Under the pieces are notes generated by a model that was given only the letters and a program-made list of their open reading frames with translations, made no database searches and was not told the DNA's origin. Made by a program: the position numbers and the translations under genes. A stretch of DNA of 64,000 nt from Larix kaempferi. Lineage: Eukaryota > Streptophyta > Pinopsida > Pinales > Pinaceae. Location: the NCBI GenBank assembly GCA_027924585.1, contig BSBM01002103.1, forward strand, positions 248,001 through 312,000, in the 5' to 3' direction. Below, piece by piece: positions 33,199-45,484 of this stretch (the first letter of the stretch is position 1; each line of letters opens with the position of its first letter).

Positions 33199-33222
33199 TT
33201 GGTGTTGTTTCCAAGGACGCTT
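33199..33222 (+). other. Degraded primer binding site, TGGCGCC type
   Basis: TTGGTGTTGTTTCCAAGGAC resembles the TGGCGCCGTTGCCGGGGA primer site common in plant Ty3/Gypsy elements (Tat/Athila type). Every difference is C-to-T or G-to-A, as expected if methylated cytosines were deaminated on both strands. Confidence 0.55.
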
Positions 33223-33670
33223 GAATATTGTTGCATAACAGTTTGGGTGCAGCCTAATCTCCCTAGCATGAACGACAAATGTTGTGAGAAATCATTTCAT
33301 GAAGTTGAGGTAAGTTTTTGTTTTGTACTTTGATGAGATTATTGTTAAGGACTAACCTTGAAGGTATTATCTGGTGACTCGACTGAAGTAAATACAACAA
33401 AAAGGTACAGTCCAAGATAGAGGCCTCATCTATTAGTGACATTGTTGGATGTAAAAGGTGAACACACCCATCACTTGAGAAAAAAAAGTTCATCTTAGAG
33501 ACTTCACTAAAGCATTCTATGTGATATGATGGACATTTTTTTTCTGATTTTGGGGAATATCTTGATTGGTTTCTTAAAACCTATGGCCCTTTGGATTTCT
33601 CAAATATTTGAGCTCCTGCTCATGAAGAACCAAAAGTAGGTTTCATGGCAATGAAGAATCAAGATTTAAG

Positions 33671-33763
33671 ATGGCTTATCTTATAACCTTTTTCAAATTT
33701 GTGGGGGATAATGGCATCCTTTGTGAAAATGATATGATGGATATTTTCTCATTTGGCTTCGAG
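33671..33763 (+). pseudogene. gag-like ORF, N-terminal piece
   Basis: Thirty-one codons (ending NDMMDIFSFGFE) run exactly into the left target duplication of the LARD element and resume at 43996 in the same frame. Across the gap the combined text has the shape of an LTR-retrotransposon gag: a helical region leading to WYKSL. The start is uncertain, because similar text without an ATG precedes 33671. Confidence 0.55.
33759..33763. repeat. Target-site duplication of the LARD element, left copy
   Basis: TCGAG before the LTR is repeated at 43991-43995 directly after the other LTR. Confidence 0.92.
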
Positions 33764-36733
33764 TGTCACATTCCTCGACCTCCATGGTGGCCTTCAATGG
33801 CCATGGGAGACCCTCTGGTACATTTTTTTTCTCCAATTTCTTCCATTTTCACACACAATCGCAATGGCCTTCCATCTGCAGTGCAGAAGTCGGAAATCAA
33901 ATCATTTCCCTAGAAAATTTCCCCTCCAACATCCCGCAATCCGCAATCCACATGCGGGATTCAGAATTGCCGAATCCCAATTACGCAGCTCCGACAAATC
34001 CCCTTTCCGATTTTCGCAATCCATAGTTCCATCTTGTGGGACTCGAAAATCGGAACGCCAATCTCACCAATCCGGGAAAACACCCTCTGCAATCCGCAAC
34101 CCTCTTGCGGATGCAAAAATGCGGAAACCAAATGCGCCAAACCCATGGAATCTGACCTTCCGCAACCTGCAATATGAAACCCGCTTGTGGATGTGGAAAT
34201 GCGGAAATCCATATTTTGAATCCCGGGGAAAATTACCTCCCGCAATCCGCAATCCAAAACCCACTTGCAGATGCAGAAATGCGGAAATCCAATATGCCCA
34301 CTCTGCAAAAATTGATCACCCAACATCCACAATCCGTAATCCTCTTGTGGATGCAGAAATGCGGAAGTCTCATCACACAAATTCAACGATCTGTCCCTGA
34401 CCTCCGTAATCTACATTGCGGATGCGGAAAGGTCCTTACGGATGTGGAAGGGTCAGAACCACAAACCCCTGCACCCGCAAGCTTCTAAGGTAACTTCAGA
34501 GGGTGATAACTCCTCTATACTTGGTCCAAATTGGACATGGCCAGTACCGTTGTAAATCTATTGGAGAGCTCTATCCAATGGTATGCTTCCCTAGCCCATA
34601 TGGGTCATCTAACCTTGTCCTTTTTCCAACTGAAATATGGCCTATAACTCCCTCAATGCACCATTAACCTTCTGCAAGGGCTCTGCTCCACTTCTGCCAA
34701 GTCTTCCCTCCTTCATCTGATCCACAGGGGTGCCTGTTCTTTCCCCAAGTCCCGACTGGAGTGGTCCTGTACATTTACCAAACTTAGCCCTAATTCATCC
34801 AAGGACAGTTCAAAGCATTATCAAAGGAATTGTAAATAGGCCTAAGCATACTACATGAACACCAGTAATGAAACATGATCCACACCCATAGAATGGAATG
34901 CATTCACAAATTTCTCCCAGGCATAGTGATGAAAGCATGCAAGGCTTAGTCCTGTTCCTCGGGCATAATTACACATAAGTACCAAGGGTAAATACAAAGA
35001 TGTAGATGTGCAAGGGCATGATAAATGACTCATGTAGGCAGCTTAATGCATCAATAAACAAAGGGAGAATGTAACATTATCCATCCACACATCTAACATG
35101 TACCCAACATTCAACATGGGCATAGAAACAACATAAACATGGACTTAAACACAATGCATAGGCATACAATCCTATTCATCAATGGACCATTCCCATAAGA
35201 AATTAGATGCATGCATAACTAAACACATCTTGTGAAACCAAAGTTATTCAATGCATCTATGACCTGCAAGGTTAGAAACATGTTAACTCATCCAATGATG
35301 AAGCATTCAAACATGCCTTCAACCTCATATTTAAGCTCATACACAATTACCTATTGATCCAATCTCATGTAATTCATCAACCAATAACTGGAACATAATA
35401 AGCATAGCATAAAACATGAAATGACACCATTTAAACACCACAAGGGCACTTATCTTTTGCATTGAATCCTCCAAGCAAACTGACCATGGATTGCAACTTT
35501 CCAACCCAACCATAGATCTATGCCTAGCCTCTATTATTTCAACAATCAGAGATCACCCCCGAGCAGGGGATATGTATCCACTAAGGGGTATCACTTAGGC
35601 TCACTCATAGCATTGTTTCACAGTCAATTAGGGAATCCAACCAACAATTAACTATGTCAAGCAAATGGGAAGGCAGGTAAGGGTTTCTAGTTCAATAATC
35701 TCCTCCACAGGGCTATGGGAATATCCCAATGACTTCATATAGGTTCAGGTACCTCCATCATCCCATTCCCATCCTAGGTAAGGTTCCCTCCAGTGATGAA
35801 CAGTCCCTAGGGAACCCTTTTCCCTAGCACTAACATGGGTGAGTGTGGATGGACTTGAATGCTGAATCCAAGTAAATAAGACCTCTCAAAATCTAGCAGA
35901 AAATCCAAGACCTCTTGGATCCTTCCCACTTAGGTTTTATTCTCCACCTTCTCTGGTCGAACAACTCTATCTCACAGCTAGGTTCTCGGCCACCAACACA
36001 GGGTTCACTTATGGTTCTCTGGGCATTTCATGCTCTGCGATTTCCCCATAGAGTTAGATCCAATGGTAACCCCTAGAGTCTTGCTTCCTACGCATATTGT
36101 TCTATGTGTATTCGACTCTATGGATCACGACCCTCTACAGAATTGTGATTTATCCTCCCTTCTTCACGGCTTGGTTCCCTCTCCCTCTGATGCGGGAGAG
36201 TTCAACTAATGTCTGTGTGGTCAACCAAGGTATGGTAATGGGGAATACGACTGCCAGGGGGTGTAGTAACATGTGGGTCAAGGCAACATTAAAGTTCCAT
36301 AACTTGCCATACGACCCTTCGGGGTTGCCCCATACTCCACGAACTCATGTATAGTCCTCTTCACCCACTTTCTTACAAGAGATTTCAATGGAAATTAGGA
36401 CAGGTCAAAGGGTTCTATAGGTGACAAATGGAAGTCTAGGTTCAATCCCATACCCCCTCACCACTCCCTAATGGATAAATAGTTCCCCCTCATTTTGTTG
36501 CAGCCATATCCAGTCCTTGGTATTTTATTACATAGTATCATTTACAATTTATCTCATGGATTAAAAACACATGGATTATCAAACTGCCAAATACTTGCCT
36601 ATGCAATTAAACCTAATCATCCACTAGTGGGGCCTTGTCCTTGAGCTCCACACTAGGGAAAACACACACATTGCATTTATACATTATCACATGAAAACCA
36701 AAATAGCCTAAGGTCAGAATGAGGGATATTACA
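33764..36733 (-). repeat. LARD 3' LTR (minus-strand sense)
   Basis: 2970 bp. In plus sense it runs TGTCACATTCC to ATATTACA. It contains the GC-rich hairpin array at 33905-34455. Open frames inside are products of that array. Confidence 0.92.
33905..34455. repeat. Hairpin-forming tandem array in LARD LTR
   Basis: About seven units of 75-83 bp. Typical units carry CCGCAATCCGCAA, a short spacer, then CTTGCGGATGCGGAAATGCG. The two parts are near-complementary, so each unit can fold into a short stem. The array is CpG-rich in an AT-rich surround. The matching array lies at 41160-41715. Confidence 0.85.
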
Positions 36734-36746
36734 TCCTCCCTCCCTT
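36734..36746 (-). other. LARD polypurine tract
   Basis: The minus strand reads AAGGGAGGGAGGA immediately before the 3' LTR start TGTAATATCC. This is the expected second-strand primer and fixes the orientation. Confidence 0.85.
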
Positions 36747-36954
36747 AGAATATCACAGTCCTCGGTGTTCCAACACTTAGGAATACATATATAATCTACA
36801 CATGTCCAAAATTATAAAAAAAAAGGTTGCAGATATGCCCCTGCATTTTTCTCTTTACTTGGAACTTTCAGGACCAAGTCCTTTGGCTTCCACAAGCTAC
36901 TCCTACTGGCTTTGATCTTCCAGCTGATCTACAGTTCTGGAAACTTCATGGCTG

Positions 36955-37263
36955 TTATCTCTCTTGCTTTTTCTTGTTGGGCAGATGAGGACCCATTTCC
37001 TTGGAGTCTTCCCACTTGGAATGTTTCTTAGTGGGATGAGTGGGTGAATGTCTCTTCATTTTCCCATTTCCCCCTCCATTGCTGGTTGCTTCCAGAATGT
37101 TTTTCACCTCCCTTTGCAAACAAATAGAGTCCTGCAAAGCCCTGTGGTTCATCTCATGCTGCCACCTTTGTAGATTGATCATTTCTCCAATATTCTCTTG
37201 AGTCTTAGCAATTGTTTGAATAAGGTTTTCAACCAACTCTAACAACCTTTGGTCTGTTTCCAT
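36955..37263 (-). CDS. Small LARD ORF, coiled-coil then basic tail, 102 aa
   Basis: Starts METDQRLLELVENLIQTIAK. Residues 1-60 form a likely helix or coiled coil; residues 65-102 are Lys/Pro/His-rich (KKHSKWEDSKEMG and a final KKKQER). It lies about 200 bp upstream of the polypurine tract in the element's sense. No known domain. It might be a relic gag-type nucleic-acid-binding peptide; chance cannot be excluded. Confidence 0.35.
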   Translation of the reverse strand: METDQRLLELVENLIQTIAKTQENIGEMINLQRWQHEMNHRALQDSICLQREVKNILEATSNGGGNGKMKRHSPTHPTKKHSKWEDSKEMGPHLPNKKKQER

Positions 37264-39614
37264 GGTCTATATGTACATCTGATCACACTTTGCTTGCTAG
37301 CACCACTTGCCTTGTGACAACTGCAATCAATTTGATTTCAATTTATCACCTGTGAAATTCTTCATAGCAATTCTTGTTAAGCCAAGCATAACATAAACAT
37401 TAAAAATCCGTCAATTATTCACCCAATTGACATGGAGAGTCCATTATTTATTCATGAGACTTCCACACTTTTCATGCTTTCCCAACATACACATGAACTT
37501 ATTCATGTTCATCCTTTCACAGGGATATTTCTATTTCATCATTCTTAATTCATTTCAATCAATTAAACACATTCAATTTTCAGTCACATCATGCATTCAA
37601 CAATTTTATGTTTTATAAATGCATCAATAAAAAGGAAAGAGAAGAGTAAGATTTTTCTCCTCTTAGTCTTGTTCCAATCCGGAGTCACACCACCACTCGG
37701 GTTTCATGACCCTTAGCCTCTTCCACTTCAATGTGAATGCTTAACTTGCCCTTTCTTGGCTATGACACTTAGTATCTAAGGTCTGTCCCAGGCCTCTCAT
37801 CCAAGGAACTCTTTCCCCATTATTTCCCATAGAACCTTTGGCTACTAGGACCCACACAAGTCCACTAGCACCATTTTTCATTGTTGCTCATGCTAAGATT
37901 TCTAGGACAGTCACATGTCCATATGCATCCTTAAGATTGCTTCATAGTTCTTGCTTCCTGCAATGACCAAGGTTTACAACAAAGAACAATAGTGTATTAG
38001 TTTGGTTGTTATAAGAATTGTACATGAAATATTTCATTATTCAGAATAAGAAATAGATGACAATTGAATACTTATCTGTAGTGGACATTTCCTCTCTAGT
38101 CCACAAGGTCCTGCTTTACTTTACAAGCCTTGGGATCACCTGTGGAATGGATGCTGGCTATCTCACAGATCACTCCACGCCATCCAAATAGTCAATTCCA
38201 ATCCAGTACACCGACTGGGTTTATCAGGCATTGGTGGTGCCAAACCAGTCCCATACCTGGTTTTCCCTCTCCATTACCAAGCCAACACATCCATCTGGTT
38301 CAAAAGTCAATGGAAGGAAACTGCACCATGACCATTTCTAGGTCAAGTCTCTACTATGGAGCCATAGGCATGCATCAGCCCTTCACACACACAACAACCC
38401 TTCATAAACATAAAAACCCTTCCCCACAACCCCTCATAACAACCTATTCCCTTTGCTTCTTTAGTGTGCAACACCAAATTGTATATGTTCAAGATGACAA
38501 CACAAGAGGGGTAAGTAGGCTCATTAGTACCGCTGTCATGAAATTGTAAACATATTTCATAACATTCACTATCAAATATTGAAACACCATGAATGCATCT
38601 ATTCCCTTAGGGTGTAGTCAATATTGATAATCCTAACATAACCCAACACCAAAAAGGTGTGCACCCCTTCCTGGTCTGATCCATGTAGGCCCTAATCATA
38701 CTCGGGCACTCTGTAATAATATGAATAGAATAAACATGTTCTGCATATTAACTCCATTAATTAGACATGCACATTCTCAGTTAGGGTTACAGAATACTCA
38801 TCCATTTTGCATATGCATCTTCTCTTTATTTGCGAGGAATGGGGGCTCCCTTCTCTGAGTTGACAGTCCCTCGGTTTTCCACCTCAATCATTTTTATGTT
38901 CCATAACCCATATATGCCTTACTGGCATAATATTTACCATCTCACTCATATTGTTTACCAATCCTGTAGTGCAGATGAGACACCCTCATGTCATTTGGCT
39001 CTTGTAAGTGGCACCAATCGGCCCATTTGGGTTTTGGGCTTGCTACCATAACACAACCATCCCCTGCAACCTGTCCTTTTGACAAAATTTTGGATTAGCC
39101 AAATAGTCAGTGGTTTTTTAACAATAAAATTCAAATCTGATTGTCTCAGAACCAATCAATGACATTATTAATTAAATTCAAACATGATTTTATAATTCTG
39201 TCTCCTACAAAATTTGATTTACACCCATGGAATTATTCACATAAACTTAAATCATAGGGTTTCAAAGGTTGTTGATGAATTGAATAACAGAGCTCTAAGA
39301 CCGTGTTTGCTTGAACATCCATCATCTTCTTTCAACAACCAGAGATGGTATAGATCCTCTGCGTATGAATGAACAGGGTGACATTACTAGAATCGTTCAA
39401 AAGTCGAGGTGTGATGAACCCTTCGAACGAATTCTGTGAGAAATTGATCGCTTCGCTGATCAATTTACGAGACCCAAGTTTGATCCATCGGTGGAGTGAA
39501 GCTTAGACGGTCAAGATCAAGGGAGGACGATCGACGGTCCATACAATATTTCACGGGGTGAACTTGCGTGGAGGATAGAGCTCCGAAACTCCAGAAGTGC
39601 ATGTTTGGGTGATC

Positions 39615-39980
39615 TCAGATCGACGATTGAGGGAAGCCGTGAACTGATCGATGGTCCAAACAGAATTTCACCGGAGGAAAATTTCGGTGGTTAACGGATA
39701 GAATGGGTGCAAAATTTCCATCCATTTCACCCCAAGTCGCTTCGAGTCCACCGTTAGTCGAGCCCACTATCGATCCGACTATCCAAGGTGATTTCAGAAG
39801 GCACATTTGATCGGGGATAAGGTATTGAAAATCTAGGGCTCTTTTAGCCATTCCTCTAGATTTGGTCGGATAACAAAACTTCACAGCCATATTCTTTTCG
39901 TGCAACTCTGCCCTTCCAACCAAGTATCCTGTTAGCCCATCAAACGTGACTGTCGTCATCCTGCACTCATTGCAGCTCAT
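39615..39980 (-). CDS. Small unidentified LARD ORF, 121 aa
   Basis: Starts MSCNECRMTTVTFDGLTGYL, about 1 kb into the element from its primer site. Mixed composition with CNEC near the start and no recognisable domain. It could be a remnant of a lost gene or chance. Confidence 0.3.
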   Translation of the reverse strand: MSCNECRMTTVTFDGLTGYLVGRAELHEKNMAVKFCYPTKSRGMAKRALDFQYLIPDQMCLLKSPWIVGSIVGSTNGGLEATWGEMDGNFAPILSVNHRNFPPVKFCLDHRSVHGFPQSSI

Positions 39981-40984
39981 GAAATGATCTCAAAACCATC
40001 ATTAATAAATAATTTCATGTATTATTGAATTGCAATGAACATACACCACGACCATGTGCACCCATGCTCATGCATGCATATCCACAACATTCACATTATC
40101 TTTAATGTGCATTCACTTCATGCAACCACAGGTTTACAAAGTATTTTAATGCATATTGATCCATGCATACTATGCTATCATGTCATGCATTCTACCATCC
40201 CAAACACATATGGCCCTAACCATGGACATCTCACATAGCATGCACCACTATAACACTACCATAACAGGGCTATAAGTCCTTACTTACTTTGGTTATTAAC
40301 TCATAACTAACATATATAATGACATAATATAATTTCATGTGAATGCATTCTAACATGTAAGTAGTTACATGGTAGAAGGTTCCTTCCCCCCTATTACCCA
40401 TTCCACACCATACCATGGTGGTATGGTATTCACATCCATGCATTCAACCATACATGCATATCATTCTATGATTACCAAATATGGTTCAAGGGATTCATAC
40501 CCAATCCCCTTTCAACACTTGTATAATTATCACAAATAAAACATACATGCATGGTCCTCATTTACTTCTTGGATGTTAACTTATCAATTTGGCTTCTCAC
40601 CAATGACTACATAGTCCTTCCACCATGCTTCAACCCTCTCTAGTTAGACAACCATCATCAACCACAAAATTTTTCATTAGTGGCTCATTGCATAAGTAAA
40701 CCTTACTAGCTTTACCAACATGCAACACCATATACATGCACTATGCATTATCTAGCAATATGCCTACTAGTGCATATCACTTCACCCATCTAGTCTATTG
40801 TATTTTCAGCATTCCTATGCTATAAGTTTTTGTATACAAGTTCATAAATATAAACACAAGAGTAAGACAAGGGTTAAAGAATTCTCCCTTTCCAATTATC
40901 CATCATAGCATGGTCCAATTCATGGCATATCTATGCCCGTAACTCATGCCTTGGCACCTAAACAACCCCAGTGTTGTAACTGAA

Positions 40985-40996
40985 GCTCTTATACCA
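40985..40996 (-). other. LARD primer binding site
   Basis: The minus strand reads TGGTATAAGAGC, one mismatch from the initiator-Met site, three bases after the 5' LTR end. Confidence 0.85.
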
Positions 40997-40999
40997 CTT

Positions 41000-43990
41000 T
41001 GTTTCATTCCCCAACCTCCCTGGTGGCCTTCAGAGGCCATGGGAGACCCTATGGTACATTTTTTCCCTCCAATTTCTTCCATTTTCACTCACAGCCGCAA
41101 TAGCCTTCCATCTATAATCCGTAATGCGAAAGTCGAAAGTCAAATCGCTGCCCTGGAAAATTTCCCCTCCAACATCCCGCAATCCGCAATCCACATGCGG
41201 GATTTGTATTTGTGGAAGTCCAATTACACAACTCCGAGGAATCCCCTTTCTGATTTCTGCAATCCGCAGTTCCTCCTTGCAAGACTTGGAAATTGGAACG
41301 CCAATCTCGCGAATCCGGGAAAACACCCTCCGCAATCCGCAATCCGTAACCCACTTGCAGATGCGGAAATGCGTAAACCAAATGCGTCAACCCCATGGAA
41401 TCTGACCTTCCGCAACTCGCAATCCACAACCCGCTTGCGGATGCGAAAATGCGGAAATCCATATTTTGAATCCCGGGGAAAATTACCTCCCGCAATCCAC
41501 AATCCACAACCCACTTGTGGATGTGAAAATGTGGAAATCTAATACACCAACTCCACATAAATTGATCACCCGACATCTGCAATCCGCAATCCGCTTGCGG
41601 CTGCGGAAATGCAGAAGTCTCGCCACACAAATTCAACGGTCCGTCCCCAACCTCCGCAATCCACAATCCACATTGCGGATGCGGAAAGGTCCTTGCAAAT
41701 GCGGAAGGTTCATAACCACAGACCCTTGCACCAACAAGCTTCTAAGGCAACTTCAGAGGGTGATGAATATTCCATCCTTGGTCCAAATTGGACAAGGCTA
41801 GTACCGTTGGAAATATCCTAGAGAGCTCTATCCAATGGTATGCTTCCCTACCCCATCTGGTTCCTCTAACCTTGTCCTTTTTCCAACTGAAATTTGGCCT
41901 ATAAATCCCTCAATGCACCATTAAACTTCTACAAGGGATCTGCTATACTTTTTCCAAGTCTTCCCTCCTTTATCTGATCCACAGGGGTGCCTATTCTTTC
42001 TTCAAGTCCTGACTGGAGTGGTCCTGCACATTTACCAGGCTTATCCCTAATTCATCCAAGGACAGTTCAAAGCATTATCAAAGGAATTGTAAATAGGCCT
42101 AAGCATACTACATGAACACCAGTAATAAAACATGATCCACACCGATAGAATGGAATGCATTCACATATTTCTCCCAGGCATAGTGATGAAAGTATGAAAG
42201 GATTAGTCTTGTTCCTCAGGCATAATTACACATAAGTACCAAGGGTAAATACAAAGATGTAGATGTGCAAGGGCATGATAAATGACTCATGTAGGAAGCT
42301 TCATGCATCAATAAACAGAGGGAGAATGTAACATTATCCATCCACACATCTAACATGTACCCATCATTCAACATGGGCATAAAAACAACATAAACATAGA
42401 CTTAAACAAAATGCATAGGCATACAATCTTATTAATCAATGGACCATTCCCATAAGCAATTAGATGCATGCATAACTAAACACATCTTATGAAACCAAAG
42501 CTATTCAATGCATCTATGACCTGCAAGGTTAGCAACATGTTAACTCAAGCCAATGATGAAGCATTCAAACATGCGTTCAACCTCATATTTAAGCTCATAC
42601 ATAGTTCCCTATTGATCCAATCTCATGTAATTCATCAACCAATAACTGGAGCATAATAAGCATAGCATAAAACATGAAATAACACCATTTAAACACCACA
42701 AGGTAACTTATCTTTTGCATTGAATCCTTCAAGCAAACTAACCATGGACTACAACTTTCCAAGCCAACCATAGATCTTTGCCTAGCCTCTATTATTTCAA
42801 CAATTAGATATCACCCCCGAGCTGGGGCTATGTATCCACTAATGGGTATCACTTAGGCTCACTCATAGCATTCGTGCACAGTCAATTAGGGAATCCAACC
42901 AACAATTAACTATGTCAAGCAAATGGGAAGGTAGGTAAGGGTTTCTAGTTCAATAAGCTCCTCCACGGGGCTATGGGAATATCCCAATGACTTCAGACAG
43001 GTTCAGGCACCTCCATCACTCCATTCCCATCCCAGGTAAGGTTCCCTCCACTACTGCACAGTCCCTAGGGCACCCTTTTCCCTAGCACTGACCAGGGTGA
43101 GTGTGGCTAGCCTTGACTACTGAATCCAAGTAAATAAGACCTCTCATACTCTAGCAGACAATCCAAGACCTCTTGGCTCCTTCCCACTTAGGTTTTCTTC
43201 TCCACCTTCTCTGGCCGAACAATGTTATCCCACAGTTGTGCTCTCAGCCACCTACGCAGGGTTCACATTATGGTTCTCTGGGAATTTCATGCTCTACGAT
43301 TTCCCCACATATTTAGATCCAAGGGTAACCCCAGTCGTCTTGCTTCCTATGTAGAGTGTTCTATGTGTATTCAACTTTGTGAATCGCGGCCCTCTGTAGA
43401 ACCATGATTTCTCCTCCCTGCTTCATGGCTTGGTTCCCTCTCCCTCTGATGCGTGAGGGTTCAAATGACATCTGTGTGGTCAACCAAGGTCCAGGAATGG
43501 GGAATACGACTGCCAATGGGTGGAGTAACATGCGGGTCAAGGAAGCAGAGCTCCATACCTTGCCATCCGACCCTTCGGGGTTGCTCCATACTCCATGACC
43601 TCATGTATAGTACTTTTCACCCACTTCCTTACAACAACATTCAATGGCAATTAGGACAGGTCAAAGGGTTCTCTAGGTGACAAATGTAAGTATAGGTTAA
43701 ATCCCATACCCCCTCACCACTCCCTAGTGGATACATACTTCCCCCTCATTTTGTTGCAGCCATATCCAGTCCTTGGTATTTTATTACATAATATCATTTA
43801 CAATTTATCTCATGGCTTAACAACACATGGATTATCAAACTGCCAAATACTTGCCTATGCAATTAAACCTAATCATCCACTAGTGGGGCCTTGGCCTTGA
43901 GATCCACACTAGGGAAAACACACACATTGCATTTATACATTATTCACATGACGACCAAAATAGCCTAAGGTCAAAATGAGGGATGTTACA
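41000..43990 (-). repeat. LARD 5' LTR (minus-strand sense)
   Basis: 2991 bp, plus sense TGTTTCATTCC to GATGTTACA. Holds the second hairpin array (41160-41715), whose units keep CCGCAATCCGCAATCC and TTGCGGATGCGGAAA words. Collinear with 33764-36733. Confidence 0.92.
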
Positions 43991-43995
43991 TCGAG

Positions 43996-44457
43996 AACAA
44001 TGCAACACATTGGTATAAATCTCTTAGGAAAATAACATTTACATCTTTTTCATCCCCTTTGGAAGCATTTTTTAAACATTGGTTCCCTAACGATATTGAT
44101 CAATGGCTACCCAATGTTCAAGAGGTCAAGACATGCTATGATGCACAGAAAATTGTTGAAGAGGGTCTAGGACCACCCTTGAAGGAAAAAGAGGGATTCA
44201 AGGAAGAAGACACTTCTAGTCCATTGCTTGAAGATGAATATATTTTCAAAGAGTGTTGTAACAAATATCAACCCCTAGAAATATCTCATGAAGAAGCCAT
44301 CATTGAGGAATGTTTCATTGAGTATTTTGTTGAAGCCAAGGGAGATGAAATTTTGAGCCCTGTGCTTGAAGAGGATGGTACTTTTGAAGATGGAGATAAA
44401 TATGCTCAAGAAAGTGAATCCAAGGAAGTCCATAATGAATCTAGAGAAGGATATTGA
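43996..44457 (+). pseudogene. gag-like ORF, main piece
   Basis: Resumes from 33763 after the target duplication and reads NNATHWYKSLRKITFTSFSS, then LEAFFKHWFP, as in gag capsid domains of LTR elements (W-Y-x-S-L then a hydrophobic F-rich helix). A long acidic tail follows with repeated EE-rich, SPxLEED-like text. It stops at 44455, with a frameshift, since the neighbouring frame continues EEESHEYQESLIEESE. No zinc knuckle or pol follows, so the host element was gag-only or has lost pol. Confidence 0.55.
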
Positions 44458-44554
44458 AGAAGAATCACATGAATACCAAGAATCCCTAATTGAAGAAAGT
44501 GAATAAATGATGAGTTCTCCTTAATATAATTGTTTCAAATATTTCTATGATGTC

Positions 44555-45484
44555 TTGGGCCTTTTGGAAGAAAATGGAAGGATTCCTTTGCATGATGAAG
44601 AAGATGATGATTATTGGAGGTTTATTGGCCCTCCCATCTATTATTTTTCAAGGGCTAGGAGTGTTATACTTGAGGATTTGAGCCACACATGTTTTGAAGA
44701 AGATGTCCATGATATTTTCCTACTGTGCAGAAGTGAAGAGGATGTCAATTTGGATAAGCCAAGACCAGTTCTTTATTTATATCCACAAAAAAATGAAGAA
44801 GATATTGAAGAGACACTCCCCATTGAAAAGGATGTTAAAGACATGGTTGATGAATATGTAGTTGATTCTTATCCTTGTTTCCTTCAAGATAAAGGCTTGG
44901 TGAGCCTTCCTCTCTATTTTAATCTTAAATTTAAGGTAATAGGATTGAGGATCTTTTTGCTAATAAAGATAGTTGGCGTGGATATAATGATGTGCATTTC
45001 CTGATGAGCATGATATAATTATGGATTATTAGAAATTTGTGGGAAATACCATGTATGATTCTTTGAAGGAGGGAATTGTAAATTTTGAAGACCATGGAAA
45101 ACCTACCTTTGATAAGATCTCTCATGAATGGTTCAACTGTACTTTCTCACCATTGATGATGATACAAGGTTACATATGGAGACTTTTATTGCAGATGTTG
45201 AGTTGATAGGTTTATCTTCTCCTAGGGTGGAACTCAAACATCATTCTCACTCATGTTTCGTAGGGTCTAATGTAGGTTTTGGACAAGAAGAAGGTGGTTC
45301 TATTGAAGGGTTAGAGAAACAAAGTATGCCCTCTCCTATGGAATATTTTAGTTCCCTTTTCCAGCCATATATTTTAGGGATTCTTGCTGGTTTCGAGAGT
45401 CGTTTAGGACAACAAATAGGATTTGAAGAGCAGGTTAATCTTGAAGGTAGTTTGCATTTGAACCCTATCCAACCTTGGATATAG
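44555..45484 (+). pseudogene. Further acidic ORF pieces of the gag-only element
   Basis: Two open stretches in one frame (44555-45004 and 45128-45484) encode acidic, aromatic-rich text (DEEDDDYWRFIGPPIYYFSR; later SRLGQQIGFEEQVNLEGSL). They follow the gag-like ORF without a recognised domain and may be its C-terminal extension, broken by indels. Function unknown. Confidence 0.4.

Larger units (their letters stand above)
36747..40984 (-). other. LARD interior, largely noncoding
   Basis: 4.2 kb with no capsid, protease, RT or integrase motif on either strand. Two modest minus-strand ORFs are listed separately. The remainder shows no clear structure. Confidence 0.8.
33764..43990 (-). mobile_element. 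LARD-type non-autonomous LTR retrotransposon, 10.2 kb
   Basis: Two direct 3-kb LTRs with TG...CA ends enclose 4.27 kb without gag-pol. The primer site and polypurine tract show that it reads on the minus strand: TGGTATAAGAGC is next to the right LTR, and AGGGAGGGAGGA next to the left one. A perfect TCGAG duplication flanks it. Large LTRs plus a long noncoding interior define a LARD (large retrotransposon derivative). It needed enzymes from another element. LTRs look about 90% alike by eye. It sits inside the gag-like ORF of an older element. Confidence 0.93.

Noticed and set aside
33753-34488. Several long overlapping open frames on both strands (up to 215 codons)
   Set aside because: They lie in the CCGCAATCC tandem array of the LARD LTR. 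Periodic units without stops keep frames open in many phases, and the same occurs at the other LTR.
40946-41821. Open frames of 198 and 184 codons on opposite strands
   Set aside because: Same repeat array in the second LARD LTR; no recognisable protein and no conserved frame between the two LTRs.
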